Source of the DNA: Bordetella sp.
Lineage (GTDB): Bacteria > Pseudomonadota > Gammaproteobacteria > Burkholderiales > Burkholderiaceae_B
Length of the DNA: 6,952 bases
Assembly: GCA_027450125.1 (NCBI GenBank)
Contig: DAIDKG010000529.1
Location: forward strand, 1 to 6,952
Direction of reading: 5' to 3'
Part shown: positions 1 through 5,643 of the stretch, in pieces
Numbering within the stretch: position 1 is the stretch's first letter
Layout: each line of letters opens with the position of its first letter
Notes under the pieces: generated by a model
Database searches by the model: none
The model's input: only the letters and a program-made list of their open reading frames with translations
Told to the model about the DNA's origin: nothing
Program-made: the position numbers and the translations under genes

Positions 1-947
1 GGGCGGATGGTTATCTGCGAACGCGGTTCGCCCTCATGCGCGATGCTCTCCTGGCGCACCAGGATTTCGGGCGAAGCGCCCACCACCTGAAAATCGCCGA
101 AGTTCCAGAAGTACATATAAGGCGAGGGGTTGAGCGAGCGCAGCGCGCGGTACAGCGACAGCGGCGCGTCGCGAAAGGGCTTGGCGATCACCTGGCCCAC
201 CTGCACCTGCATCAGGTCGCCGGCCATGATGTATTCCTTGGCGCGGCGCACGGCGGCCAGGTAATCCTCTTTTTTGAAGTCGCGGCGCTCTTCGGTGACC
301 ATGCTGGCGTGGCTGTAGGGAATGTCCGCGGGCTTGCGCAGCTGAATGCGCAGGTCCAGCAGGCGCTGCTGCGCGCGGCTGTAGCTTTCGGGGCGCGCGG
401 GGTCGGCGTAGACCATCAGGTAGATGCGTCCGGCCAGGTTGTCCACGATCACCAGTTCGTCAACCTGCATCAGCAGCAGATCGGGTATGCCCTCTTCCAT
501 GCCGGCGGGAAAGGGTTTGACCGCAGGTCCCAGGCGCGGCTCCATGTGACGCACGGTGTCGTAGCCGAAATAGCCCGCCAGTCCGCCGCAAAAGCGCGGC
601 ATGCCGGGTCGCAGGGCCACTTTGAAGCGCTGCTGGAATTGCTCGATGAAAGCCAGGGGATCGCCCTGGTGGGTTTCCTGCACGACGCCGTCGGCCAGTA
701 CCTCGGTGGTGTTGCCGCTGGCGCGGATGACGGTGCGTGCCGGCAGGCCGATGAAGGAGTAGCGCCCGAAGCGCTCGCCGCCCACCACCGATTCCATCAG
801 GCAGGTGTAGGCGCCTGCTTTTGCGCCGCCGTGCGCCAGCTTCAGGTACAGCGCCAGCGGCGTGTCCAGGTCGGCGTAGGTTTCGGCGACCAGGGGGATG
901 CGGTTGTAGCCTTGGGCCGCCAGGGCTTTGAATTCCAGTTCGGTCAT
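1..947 (-). CDS. trpE: Anthranilate synthase component I, 3' end outside window
   Basis: The enzyme makes anthranilate from chorismate, the first committed step of tryptophan synthesis in the cytoplasm, using ammonia supplied by the TrpG glutaminase subunit. The frame is open from the ATG at 947 to the left edge, giving 315 full codons of a family usually near 500 residues, so the C-terminal part with most of the active site is missing. Visible family signatures are LMES at residues 50-53 (the LLES-type motif of the tryptophan feedback site), GGLAGYFGYD at 121-130, AGDLMQVQVGQ at about 242-252 and NPSPYMYF at 273-280, the last part of the allosteric and catalytic core. The fragment stops at TIR, just before the expected PIAGTRPRG-type motif. 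Only a weak GGA lies 6 nt before the ATG. Expression is probably controlled by the attenuator immediately upstream. trpG, trpD and trpC may follow off the left edge, but that cannot be seen. Confidence 0.96.
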   Translation of the reverse strand, partial: MTELEFKALAAQGYNRIPLVAETYADLDTPLALYLKLAHGGAKAGAYTCLMESVVGGERFGRYSFIGLPARTVIRASGNTTEVLADGVVQETHQGDPLAFIEQFQQRFKVALRPGMPRFCGGLAGYFGYDTVRHMEPRLGPAVKPFPAGMEEGIPDLLLMQVDELVIVDNLAGRIYLMVYADPARPESYSRAQQRLLDLRIQLRKPADIPYSHASMVTEERRDFKKEDYLAAVRRAKEYIMAGDLMQVQVGQVIAKPFRDAPLSLYRALRSLNPSPYMYFWNFGDFQVVGASPEILVRQESIAHEGEPRSQITIR

Positions 948-975
948 GTCGGGTCCAGATGGGTTGGGTTGTGGC

Positions 976-1006
976 GACCGGGACATGCCAAACAAAAAGC
1001 CCGGTC
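976..1006 (-). promoter_or_regulatory. Alternative hairpin using the terminator 3' arm
   Basis: The terminator 3' arm contains GACCGGG (minus strand, 1006-1000), and CCCGGTC follows at 982-976. These 7 bases are perfectly complementary with a 17-nt loop that holds the T-tract. In RNA this hairpin and the terminator are mutually exclusive. It might favour readthrough, or simply fold the region ahead of the trpE start after readthrough. The pairing is visible in the sequence; any role is inference. Confidence 0.4.
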
Positions 1007-1025
1007 CTGTTCAGGTTCCGGGCTT
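978..1025 (-). terminator. Intrinsic terminator of the trp attenuator
   Basis: On the minus strand an 8-bp perfect stem, AAGCCCGG (1025-1018) with CCGGGCTT (1004-997), closes a 13-nt loop that itself contains a short CCT/AGG pairing. The 3' arm runs into a T-rich tract (TTTTT, G, TTT). It lies between the leader ORF trpL and trpE, ending about 43 nt before the trpE ATG. That is the position expected of the 3:4 terminator in an attenuator. It should stop leader transcription when charged tRNA-Trp is plentiful. Confidence 0.88.
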
Positions 1026-1097
1026 GGTTTTTCGTGTCGTGCGAGGCGCTAGGCGGCGGTTGCGTCCAGTGCCAGGCGAGCCGATTGCCACCCGGAA
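1016..1097 (-). promoter_or_regulatory. Candidate trp antiterminator pairing
   Basis: TTCCGGG (minus strand, 1097-1091), located in trpL between Trp codons 17 and 23, is perfectly complementary to CCCGGAA (1022-1016) in the 5' arm of the terminator. One further G-U pair can be added. This 2:3-type pairing would block the terminator. The same leader also folds around the Trp codons: CAACGCCA and TGGCGTTG (1110-1117 and 1120-1127) form an inverted repeat, and GGTGGCG (codons 16-18) can pair with CGCCGCC near the trpL stop (1052-1058). A ribosome stalled at codons 14-17 would disrupt those local folds while leaving 1091-1097 mostly free. The exact fold is inferred by eye. Confidence 0.55.
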
Positions 1098-1156
1098 GTC
1101 GAGCGCCACCAACGCCAGGTGGCGTTGCGCGGGGTAGCGGCCAGACGTACGGTCAT
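1049..1156 (-). CDS. trpL: trp operon leader peptide (attenuator), 35 aa
   Basis: This short ORF starts at the ATG at 1156 and ends at TAG (1051-1049). It encodes 35 residues, four of them tryptophan, at positions 14, 16, 17 and 23, in the run WRWW followed by W six residues later. Tryptophan is a rare residue, and this clustering directly upstream of a terminator and trpE is the hallmark of a transcription attenuator, where translation speed through the Trp codons senses charged tRNA-Trp. An in-frame TGA lies a few codons upstream, so the ATG is the only usual start. No good Shine-Dalgarno sequence precedes it, which is the main weakness of the call. The peptide itself probably has no function after synthesis. 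It lies about 50 nt downstream of the predicted transcription start, and its stop is 24 nt before the terminator stem. Confidence 0.85.
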   Translation of the reverse strand: MTVRLAATPRNATWRWWRSTSGWQSARLALDATAA

Positions 1157-1206
1157 GGTGGGTGGCGAAAGTCAGATCGAGCGGATCGGGTTGAATCGGC
1201 AAATCG

Positions 1207-1244
1207 TGCCGGCGACTATAGCACGGCATGTCGGCGCCCGACAA
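1207..1244 (-). promoter_or_regulatory. Predicted sigma-70 promoter for the trp leader and trpE
   Basis: On the minus strand TTGTCG (1244-1239, 4 of 6 consensus bases) and TATAGT (1220-1215, 5 of 6) are 18 nt apart. Transcription would start near the A at 1207, giving a leader of about 260 nt that includes trpL and the terminator. This is the best -10-like element between the amidase gene and trpE. The -35 box overlaps the T-tract of the probable upstream terminator. No Trp-repressor operator was recognised. Confidence 0.6.
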
Positions 1245-1297
1245 AAAAGATTTCCACGCCGCCCTTTTCGGGTTTGCCGCAACGCAAGCGGGCGTGG
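1243..1297 (-). terminator. Probable terminator of the Bug-amidase unit
   Basis: Eight nt after the amidase stop, CCACGCC (minus strand, 1297-1291) is perfectly complementary to GGCGTGG (1260-1254). After AAATC a run of six T residues follows (1248-1243). The 30-nt loop can itself fold into small hairpins (CCGC/GCGG and CCC/GGG), so the structure is larger and looser than a textbook terminator. Its position fits termination of Bug-amidase transcripts ahead of the separate trp promoter. Confidence 0.45.
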
Positions 1298-1304
1298 CAG
1301 AAAA

Positions 1305-2828
1305 TCAGACCGCCGAAACGCCGCCCGCCGTTGCGGCTCCCAGGACGGGCGGTGCTGTCACGATGGACTTGAGCGCGGGCTGCGCGGGGCGCAGCGCCGC
1401 CAGGTCCGGCAGCGGCCGGCCCAGCCCGTCGATGCGGGCGAAGGCGTGTTCCAGTGCCTGCGCGGCGGCCAGCAGGGCGTGGTCGCCGCGGAAACGGCCC
1501 GTCACCTGCAGGCCGAACGGCATGCCCCGGTGGTCGCGCCCGCAGGGCAGGGAGATGGCCGGGTGCGTGGTCAGGGTGATCACATAGGTCAGCGCCAGCC
1601 AGCGATAGTAGTTCTGCTGCTTCTCGCCGTTGATGGTGTCGGCGTAGGGCAGGGTCCAGGGGAAAGGCGACACCGGCGTGGTGGGCGAGAGGATCAGGTC
1701 GTAGCCGGCGTAGGCCTGCTGAAAGCGCTGCAGGATGCGGGTCTGTTCGGCCTGCGCCCAGGCGCAGTCCTTCAGGCTCATGGCCGCGCCCATTTCGTAG
1801 TTGGCGCGGGGATTGGCGCCCAGGCTGTCCGGGTCTTTCTCGTACGCTTCCTGCATGCCGGCCACGAAGGCCTCGGCGCGCAGCACGTCGAAGCAGCGAT
1901 GCGCCTGGCCCAGGTCCAGCTCGATGGGATCGCAGGCCGCGAAAAGATGCCGCATCGCGGCGATCTTCTCGCGAAAGACGGCGCGGATGCCATCGTCCAC
2001 GGCGCACAGCCCGAAGTCCTCGGTGTAGGCCACGCGCAGCGAGCCTGGGTCGGCCGCGCCGGGACGCAGGAACGACAGCGGATCGATCGGGTAGCTCAGC
2101 GGGTCGCCCGCATGCGGGCCTGCCGAGGCGGCCAGCTGCAGGCAGGCATCGGCCACCGTGCGGCCCATCGGGCCGACGACCGAGATCGGCGTCCAGCCCA
2201 GCGGCTTGCGCGTGCTGGGGACCACGCCGGGCGAGGGGCGAAAGCCCACCACGCCGCACTTGGCCGCAGGAATGCGTAGCGAGCCGCCCGTGTCGGACCC
2301 GGTGCAGACCGGCAGCATGTCGCAGGCCAGCGCGGCCGCGGAGCCACCCGACGAGCCGCCGGCATTCAGATTGGGATTGAAGGGATTGCCGGTTGCACCC
2401 CATACCGGATTGCGCGAGTTGGCGCCCGCGCCCATTTCGGGCACGTTGGTCTTGGCGGTGACGACCGCGCCGGCGCGCCGCAGCCGCGCGACCAGTTCGA
2501 CATCGTGTTCGGGTACGTTGGCGCGATGGATGGGCGAGCCGTACGTGGTGAGCAGGCCTGCGGTGGGCTCCAGGTCCTTGACGCCCAGCGGCAGGCCGTG
2601 CAGCAGGCCCAGCGGCTCGCCGCGCATGACGGCCTGCTCGGCCGCGCGGGCTGCCGCGCCTGCGCGTTCGTAGTCGGTGGCCGTGACGGCATTGATGTAG
2701 GGATTGACCGCCGCGATGCGGTCCATGCAGGCCTGCAGCAGTTCGACCGGCGACACCTGGCGGGCGCCGATCAATCTGCGCAGTTCAACGGCCGAAAGAG
2801 AGACGAGCGTATCGTTGGACGAAATCAT
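1305..2828 (-). CDS. Amidase-signature family hydrolase
   Basis: This predicted amidohydrolase of 507 residues hydrolyses a carboxamide or related C-N bond to carboxylate plus ammonia or amine. The substrate cannot be read from the sequence. The Ser-cisSer-Lys triad of the family is complete: Lys84 in LPLGVKD, cis-Ser159 in GGSSGGS and nucleophile Ser183 in GSDTGGSLRIP. The Lys-Ser-Ser spacings of 75 and 24 residues equal those of fatty acid amide hydrolase (142, 217, 241). The C-terminal PAISLPCG...GMPFGLQVTG block is also typical. No signal peptide is evident, so it is probably cytoplasmic. The ATG at 2828 is chosen because it lies 31 nt after the stop of the upstream Bug gene. An in-frame start at 2897 would add 23 atypical residues and overlap that gene. 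No clear ribosome binding site is visible, and translation may depend on the upstream gene. Co-directional layout suggests hydrolysis of a ligand related to that of the Bug protein. Gatkinson-type GatA function is unlikely because no gatB or gatC is adjacent. Confidence 0.93.
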   Translation of the reverse strand: MISSNDTLVSLSAVELRRLIGARQVSPVELLQACMDRIAAVNPYINAVTATDYERAGAAARAAEQAVMRGEPLGLLHGLPLGVKDLEPTAGLLTTYGSPIHRANVPEHDVELVARLRRAGAVVTAKTNVPEMGAGANSRNPVWGATGNPFNPNLNAGGSSGGSAAALACDMLPVCTGSDTGGSLRIPAAKCGVVGFRPSPGVVPSTRKPLGWTPISVVGPMGRTVADACLQLAASAGPHAGDPLSYPIDPLSFLRPGAADPGSLRVAYTEDFGLCAVDDGIRAVFREKIAAMRHLFAACDPIELDLGQAHRCFDVLRAEAFVAGMQEAYEKDPDSLGANPRANYEMGAAMSLKDCAWAQAEQTRILQRFQQAYAGYDLILSPTTPVSPFPWTLPYADTINGEKQQNYYRWLALTYVITLTTHPAISLPCGRDHRGMPFGLQVTGRFRGDHALLAAAQALEHAFARIDGLGRPLPDLAALRPAQPALKSIVTAPPVLGAATAGGVSAV

Positions 2829-2859
2829 GTGTGCAGCTTGCGTGAAAAGGTCCCGGGAC

Positions 2860-3882
2860 TCAGTCGGCCTTGATATGGGCGCGCTGCGCGAGTTCACGCA
2901 TCTGCGGCAGTTCCTTGGCGATCAGCGCCTCGCCCTGCTTGGAGTCCTCGAAGCCGGGTTCCATGCCCATTGCCAGCATGGCCTTGCGCGCCTCGGGGTT
3001 CTTGGTGAAATCGGCCAACGCTTTCTCCAGCTTGGCTTCGGCCGGCGCGGGGGTGCCGCGCGGCACGACCGCCATCAGCCAGGTGTCCATGGCGACCTGG
3101 GGATAGCCTTGCTCGGCGAACGTCGGCACGTCGGGCAGGAATACCGAGCGATGCGGGCTCGATACTGCAATGGCCTTGACCTTGCCCGCCTTCAGCTGCG
3201 GCAGGGCTGCCGCCACGGTATCCACGGAGAAGGGAATCTGGCCGCTGATCAGGTCGGTCATGGCCGGCGCGCTGCCGTTGTAGGGAATCTGCGTCAGATG
3301 GACGCCGGCGGCCGCGGCGAAGGCGGCTCCGACGAAATTGGCGGTCGTGCCGCTGCCGAAGGTGCCGTAAGGCGTGTCCTTGTGGTCCGGGGACTTGACG
3401 TAGGCCAGGAAGGACTTCACGTCGTTGACCGGCACTTTCGGGTTGGCCAGCAGGATCAGTCCGGTGCGCGCGACGATGGCCACTGGCTGGAAGTCCTTGA
3501 TCGGATCGTAGGAAAGGGTCTTGTGGATCGCGGGATTGATCGTGAACGTGGTGCCCGAACTGCGCAGCAGCGTGTAGCCGTCTCGGGGCGAATGCGCGAC
3601 AAATTGCGCGCCGACGATGGTGCCGGCGCCGGGCTTGTTCTCGACGATGACGCTCTGGCCCAGGGATTTGCTCAGGTATTTTGCGATCAGCCGCGCGCTG
3701 ATGTCGGTCGCGCCGCCGGGCGCGTAGGGCACGATCAGCGTGATGGGGTGGTCGGGATACTGGGCGGCGGCGGGAGCGGCGGCACCCAGCAGGCCGCCCA
3801 CGGCGACGGATGCGATGGCCAGCGCGCGCGCAATGCGGCGGACGGCATCGTGACGAAAGCAGGAAGGGGAGGTCATGGCCAT
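2860..3882 (-). CDS. Bug/TctC-family periplasmic solute-binding protein
   Basis: This 340-residue protein is a tripartite tricarboxylate transporter-type binding protein (Bug family), expected to capture a carboxylate or related small molecule in the periplasm. Residues 1-40 form a Sec signal peptide: a basic n-region with Arg15, Arg16 and Arg19, a hydrophobic core at about 20-35, and an APAAA-Q cleavage site after residue 40. The mature part has the family opening YPDHPITLIVPYAPGGATD, the VIVENKPGAGT segment, the IPYNGSAPAMTDLISGQI block at about 220-237 and the LPDVPTFAEQGYP segment. Length is normal. No tctA or tctB membrane genes are in the window, so this is an orphan binding protein, as is common in Bordetella-like genomes. 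It may serve a distant transporter or a sensory role. The start could be ATG 3882 or ATG 3876; neither has a good Shine-Dalgarno. It is the first gene of a unit with the amidase and is divergent from the LysR gene, its probable regulator. Confidence 0.94.
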   Translation of the reverse strand: MAMTSPSCFRHDAVRRIARALAIASVAVGGLLGAAAPAAAQYPDHPITLIVPYAPGGATDISARLIAKYLSKSLGQSVIVENKPGAGTIVGAQFVAHSPRDGYTLLRSSGTTFTINPAIHKTLSYDPIKDFQPVAIVARTGLILLANPKVPVNDVKSFLAYVKSPDHKDTPYGTFGSGTTANFVGAAFAAAAGVHLTQIPYNGSAPAMTDLISGQIPFSVDTVAAALPQLKAGKVKAIAVSSPHRSVFLPDVPTFAEQGYPQVAMDTWLMAVVPRGTPAPAEAKLEKALADFTKNPEARKAMLAMGMEPGFEDSKQGEALIAKELPQMRELAQRAHIKAD

Positions 3883-3950
3883 GGCGTCTTAGGAGAAAAG
3901 GAAGGAGTTTTAATCCTAGAGGACGGTTTACCCATGCAGCAATATCAATG

Positions 3951-3979
3951 ATTAGAATTATGATTTGCCAAAAAGGCAA
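3951..3979 (-). promoter_or_regulatory. Possible promoter for the Bug-amidase unit
   Basis: On the minus strand TTGCCT (3979-3974, 4 of 6 consensus bases) and TCTAAT (3956-3951, 5 of 6) are separated by exactly 17 nt. This would start transcription about 60 nt upstream of the Bug gene. The -35 box coincides with one arm of the candidate LysR operator. TAGAAT (3953-3958) and TATGAT (3959-3964) on the plus strand are possible -10 elements for the LysR gene, but no good -35 accompanies them. Confidence 0.38.
3965..3979. promoter_or_regulatory. Candidate LysR-type operator (TTGCC-N5-GGCAA)
   Basis: TTGCC at 3965-3969 and GGCAA at 3975-3979 form a perfect inverted repeat around AAAAA. Within it, T3966 and A3978 satisfy the T-N11-A pattern of LysR-type binding sites with inverted symmetry. 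It lies 21 nt ahead of the regulator's start codon and about 85 nt ahead of the divergent Bug gene. That position fits autorepression of the regulator and control of the Bug-amidase unit. Confidence 0.55.
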
Positions 3980-3987
3980 TGCAAGCC

Positions 3988-3993
3988 GGGAGG
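3988..3993 (+). promoter_or_regulatory. Ribosome binding site fixing the LysR gene start
   Basis: GGGAGG lies 7 nt before the ATG at 4001. It decides for this start over an in-frame TTG at 3965, which has no comparable signal and falls inside the candidate operator. Confidence 0.8.
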
Positions 3994-4000
3994 CGCGGCC

Positions 4001-4915
4001 ATGATCAACAAGCAGGTCCTGCAAGGCACGGCCTTGCGTTACTTCCTGGAAGTCGCCCGCGCCGGCTCGATCACCGAGGCGGCCGGGCGGCTCGACGTGG
4101 CCCCCTCGGCGGTGAGCCGCCAGATCGCCCGGCTCGAGCGCGAGCTCGACATCCTGGTGTTCGACCGGCGGGCGCGGGGCATGTCCTTGAATGCGGCCGG
4201 AGAGCTGCTGGCGGCCTACGCCAAGCGCGTACAGCAGGACATCGACCGCGTGGCGGGCGACCTTCTGGCCCTGCGCGGCCTGCGCCAGGGCCGGGTGCGG
4301 CTGGCCAGCACCGAAGGCTATGCCTTCGATTTCCTGCCCTCGGCCATCGCGTCGTTCCGGCGCACCTACAGCGGCATCCATTTTTCGCTGGAAGCCTATT
4401 CCTCCAAGGAGATTTCGAACCGCATCCGCAAGGGCGACGCCGACATCGGCGTCACGCTGACCATGGCTTCCGAGCGCGACATCCACGTCGCGCTGCGCCG
4501 GCCGGCGCCGGTGCTGGCCATCATGGCCTGCGACCACCCCCTTGCCGGCATGCGCCGCCTGTCGATCAGCCAGCTCGTGTCCCACCCGCTGGCGCTGCCC
4601 GGGCAGGATTCGACGGTCAGGCAGCTGTTCGACGTCAGCTGCAGCCGCCAGCAGCTGCATTACGAGCCGGTGTTCGTCAGCGGCCATCTCGATGCGCTGA
4701 TCAATTTCGCCATCGAGGGGGGCGGGGTGATGCTGTGCGGCGAACTGGCGGTCCGCAACCATTTGCGCCGGGGCGGCATCGCGGCCGTGCCCCTGAGCGA
4801 TCGCGAGATGAACGAACGGCAGTTCGAGGTGCAGACCCTGGCCGGCCGCGTTCTGCCCAATGCCTGCCAGGCCTTTCTCGAACACATCCGCCGGGCGGTT
4901 CAGGATCCTGCCTGA
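4001..4915 (+). CDS. LysR-type transcriptional regulator
   Basis: This DNA-binding regulator of 304 residues has the normal length for the family. The N-terminal winged helix-turn-helix covers about residues 10-65, with the recognition motif at 23-42 (SITEAAGRLDVAPSAVSRQI) followed by LERELDILVFDR. A linker helix runs to about 90. The effector-binding domain starts near QGRVRLAST at about 95 and contains the usual segments (IRKGDADIGVTL near 145, HPLAG near 183, and an IEGGGVMLCGELAV stretch in the second half). It is transcribed divergently from the Bug-amidase unit, the classic layout for a LysR regulator and its targets, so it probably responds to the ligand or product of that module. The inducer is unknown. 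The gene ends 15 nt from the convergent gph stop. It is the only plus-strand gene in the window. Confidence 0.95.
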   Translation: MINKQVLQGTALRYFLEVARAGSITEAAGRLDVAPSAVSRQIARLERELDILVFDRRARGMSLNAAGELLAAYAKRVQQDIDRVAGDLLALRGLRQGRVRLASTEGYAFDFLPSAIASFRRTYSGIHFSLEAYSSKEISNRIRKGDADIGVTLTMASERDIHVALRRPAPVLAIMACDHPLAGMRRLSISQLVSHPLALPGQDSTVRQLFDVSCSRQQLHYEPVFVSGHLDALINFAIEGGGVMLCGELAVRNHLRRGGIAAVPLSDREMNERQFEVQTLAGRVLPNACQAFLEHIRRAVQDPA

Positions 4916-4936
4916 GGCGGCGGGCGGGCCTCAGGC
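4910..4936. terminator. Shared hairpin across the convergent LysR and gph stops
   Basis: GCCTGAGGC (4910-4918) and GCCTCAGGC (4928-4936) are a perfect 9-bp inverted repeat around a G-rich 9-nt loop. Each arm contains the stop codon of one of the two convergent genes: TGA of the LysR gene at 4913-4915, and TGA of gph read on the minus strand at 4933-4931. Neither side has a T-tract, so it is not a canonical intrinsic terminator. It may act as a 3'-end stabiliser, or as a weak or factor-assisted bidirectional terminator. Confidence 0.5.
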
Positions 4937-5641
4937 CACGGCGTTCCACCGGGCGATGACGCGGGCCGCATCGGTGAGCTGCGGCACGATGCCGTCCACG
5001 TCCAGGGTATAGACGTCCTGCCCTTCGTTGTAGCCGTACGGCACGGCCAGCACGCGGGTTCCGGCCGAGCGGCCGGCCTGGGCATCGTTCAGGGAGTCGC
5101 CGATGGTGACGGCCTGCGCAGGCGCCACGCCCAGGCGCTCGCAGGCGTGCAGCACCTGGTCCGGGTCCGGCTTGCGGCGCGCGCAGGTATCGCCGCACAC
5201 CACGACGGGGAAAAAGCCCGCCAGCCCCACCCGCGTGAGCAGCGGGCCGGTGAATTCCGTGGGTTTGTTGGTGACCACGGCCAGCTTCAGGCCCTGGTCC
5301 TGCATGGCCCGCAGGCCGTCGATCACGCCGTCGTAGACCGCGGCCATGTCGCCGTTGAGCAGCGCGTAGTGATGGCGAAACGAGGCGCGGCCCCTTGCGA
5401 ACAGGTCTTGGGCAGGGTCCCCGTCCGGCAGTCCGTGGATGTCGAGGGCGCCCGCCAGCGTGCGGCGCACCAGGTTGTCCATGCCCTTGCCCACGAACGT
5501 GGCCAGCACTTCCAGGCCCAGGGGCGGCATGCCCAGCTCGACGCGCATGGCGTTGGCGGCAGCGGCCAGGTCGGGAATGGAATCGACCAGCGTGCCGTCC
5601 AGGTCCAGCAGCACGGCGAGGACGGGGGGATGGGATGCCAT
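4931..5641 (-). CDS. gph: Phosphoglycolate phosphatase, HAD superfamily
   Basis: This 236-residue cytoplasmic enzyme is predicted to dephosphorylate 2-phosphoglycolate, a repair or detoxification product. All four HAD motifs are present: DLDGT with nucleophile Asp13 and acid/base Asp15, Thr124 in VVTNK, Lys157 in RRKPDPD, and Asp182 and Asp186 in IGDSLND. The cap domain between motifs I and II has the helical Gph-type arrangement (VGKGMDNLVRRTL at about 50-62). Length matches the family. The ATG at 5641 is chosen because DLDGT then sits near the N terminus. The open frame extends to 5830, but that would add 63 unrelated residues overlapping the GST gene. The start lies 2 nt after the GST stop without a strong ribosome binding site, suggesting translational coupling. 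Its neighbourhood with rpe and trpE supports Gph over other HAD phosphatases, although exact substrate specificity is inferred. Confidence 0.92.
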   Translation of the reverse strand: MASHPPVLAVLLDLDGTLVDSIPDLAAAANAMRVELGMPPLGLEVLATFVGKGMDNLVRRTLAGALDIHGLPDGDPAQDLFARGRASFRHHYALLNGDMAAVYDGVIDGLRAMQDQGLKLAVVTNKPTEFTGPLLTRVGLAGFFPVVVCGDTCARRKPDPDQVLHACERLGVAPAQAVTIGDSLNDAQAGRSAGTRVLAVPYGYNEGQDVYTLDVDGIVPQLTDAARVIARWNAVA

Positions 5642-5643
5642 GG

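Noticed and set aside
36..1052. Plus-strand open frame of 338 codons opposite trpE
   Set aside because: It is antisense to a clearly conserved trpE frame, has low-complexity Ala/Gly/His/Gln-rich composition typical of GC-rich shadow frames, and shows no domain.
1011..1244. Minus-strand open frame of 77 codons in the trp leader
   Set aside because: It starts within the predicted promoter region and runs through the terminator stem in a different frame from trpL. It has no Trp cluster and no recognisable domain.
1119..2279. Plus-strand open frame of 386 codons across the trp leader and the amidase gene
   Set aside because: It is antisense to the amidase with its intact catalytic triad and crosses the trp leader; composition is that of a shadow frame.
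2829..2897. Extended amidase start at 2897
   Set aside because: It would overlap the end of the Bug gene and add 23 residues without family similarity; the ATG at 2828 fits the family N terminus.
3965..4000. TTG start 12 codons upstream for the LysR gene
   Set aside because: The GGGAGG ribosome binding site is spaced for the ATG at 4001, and the upstream segment is the candidate operator.
2894..4885. Minus-strand open frame of 663 codons
   Set aside because: It is antisense to the LysR gene and out of frame with the Bug gene. Length alone is expected in GC-rich DNA with few stops.
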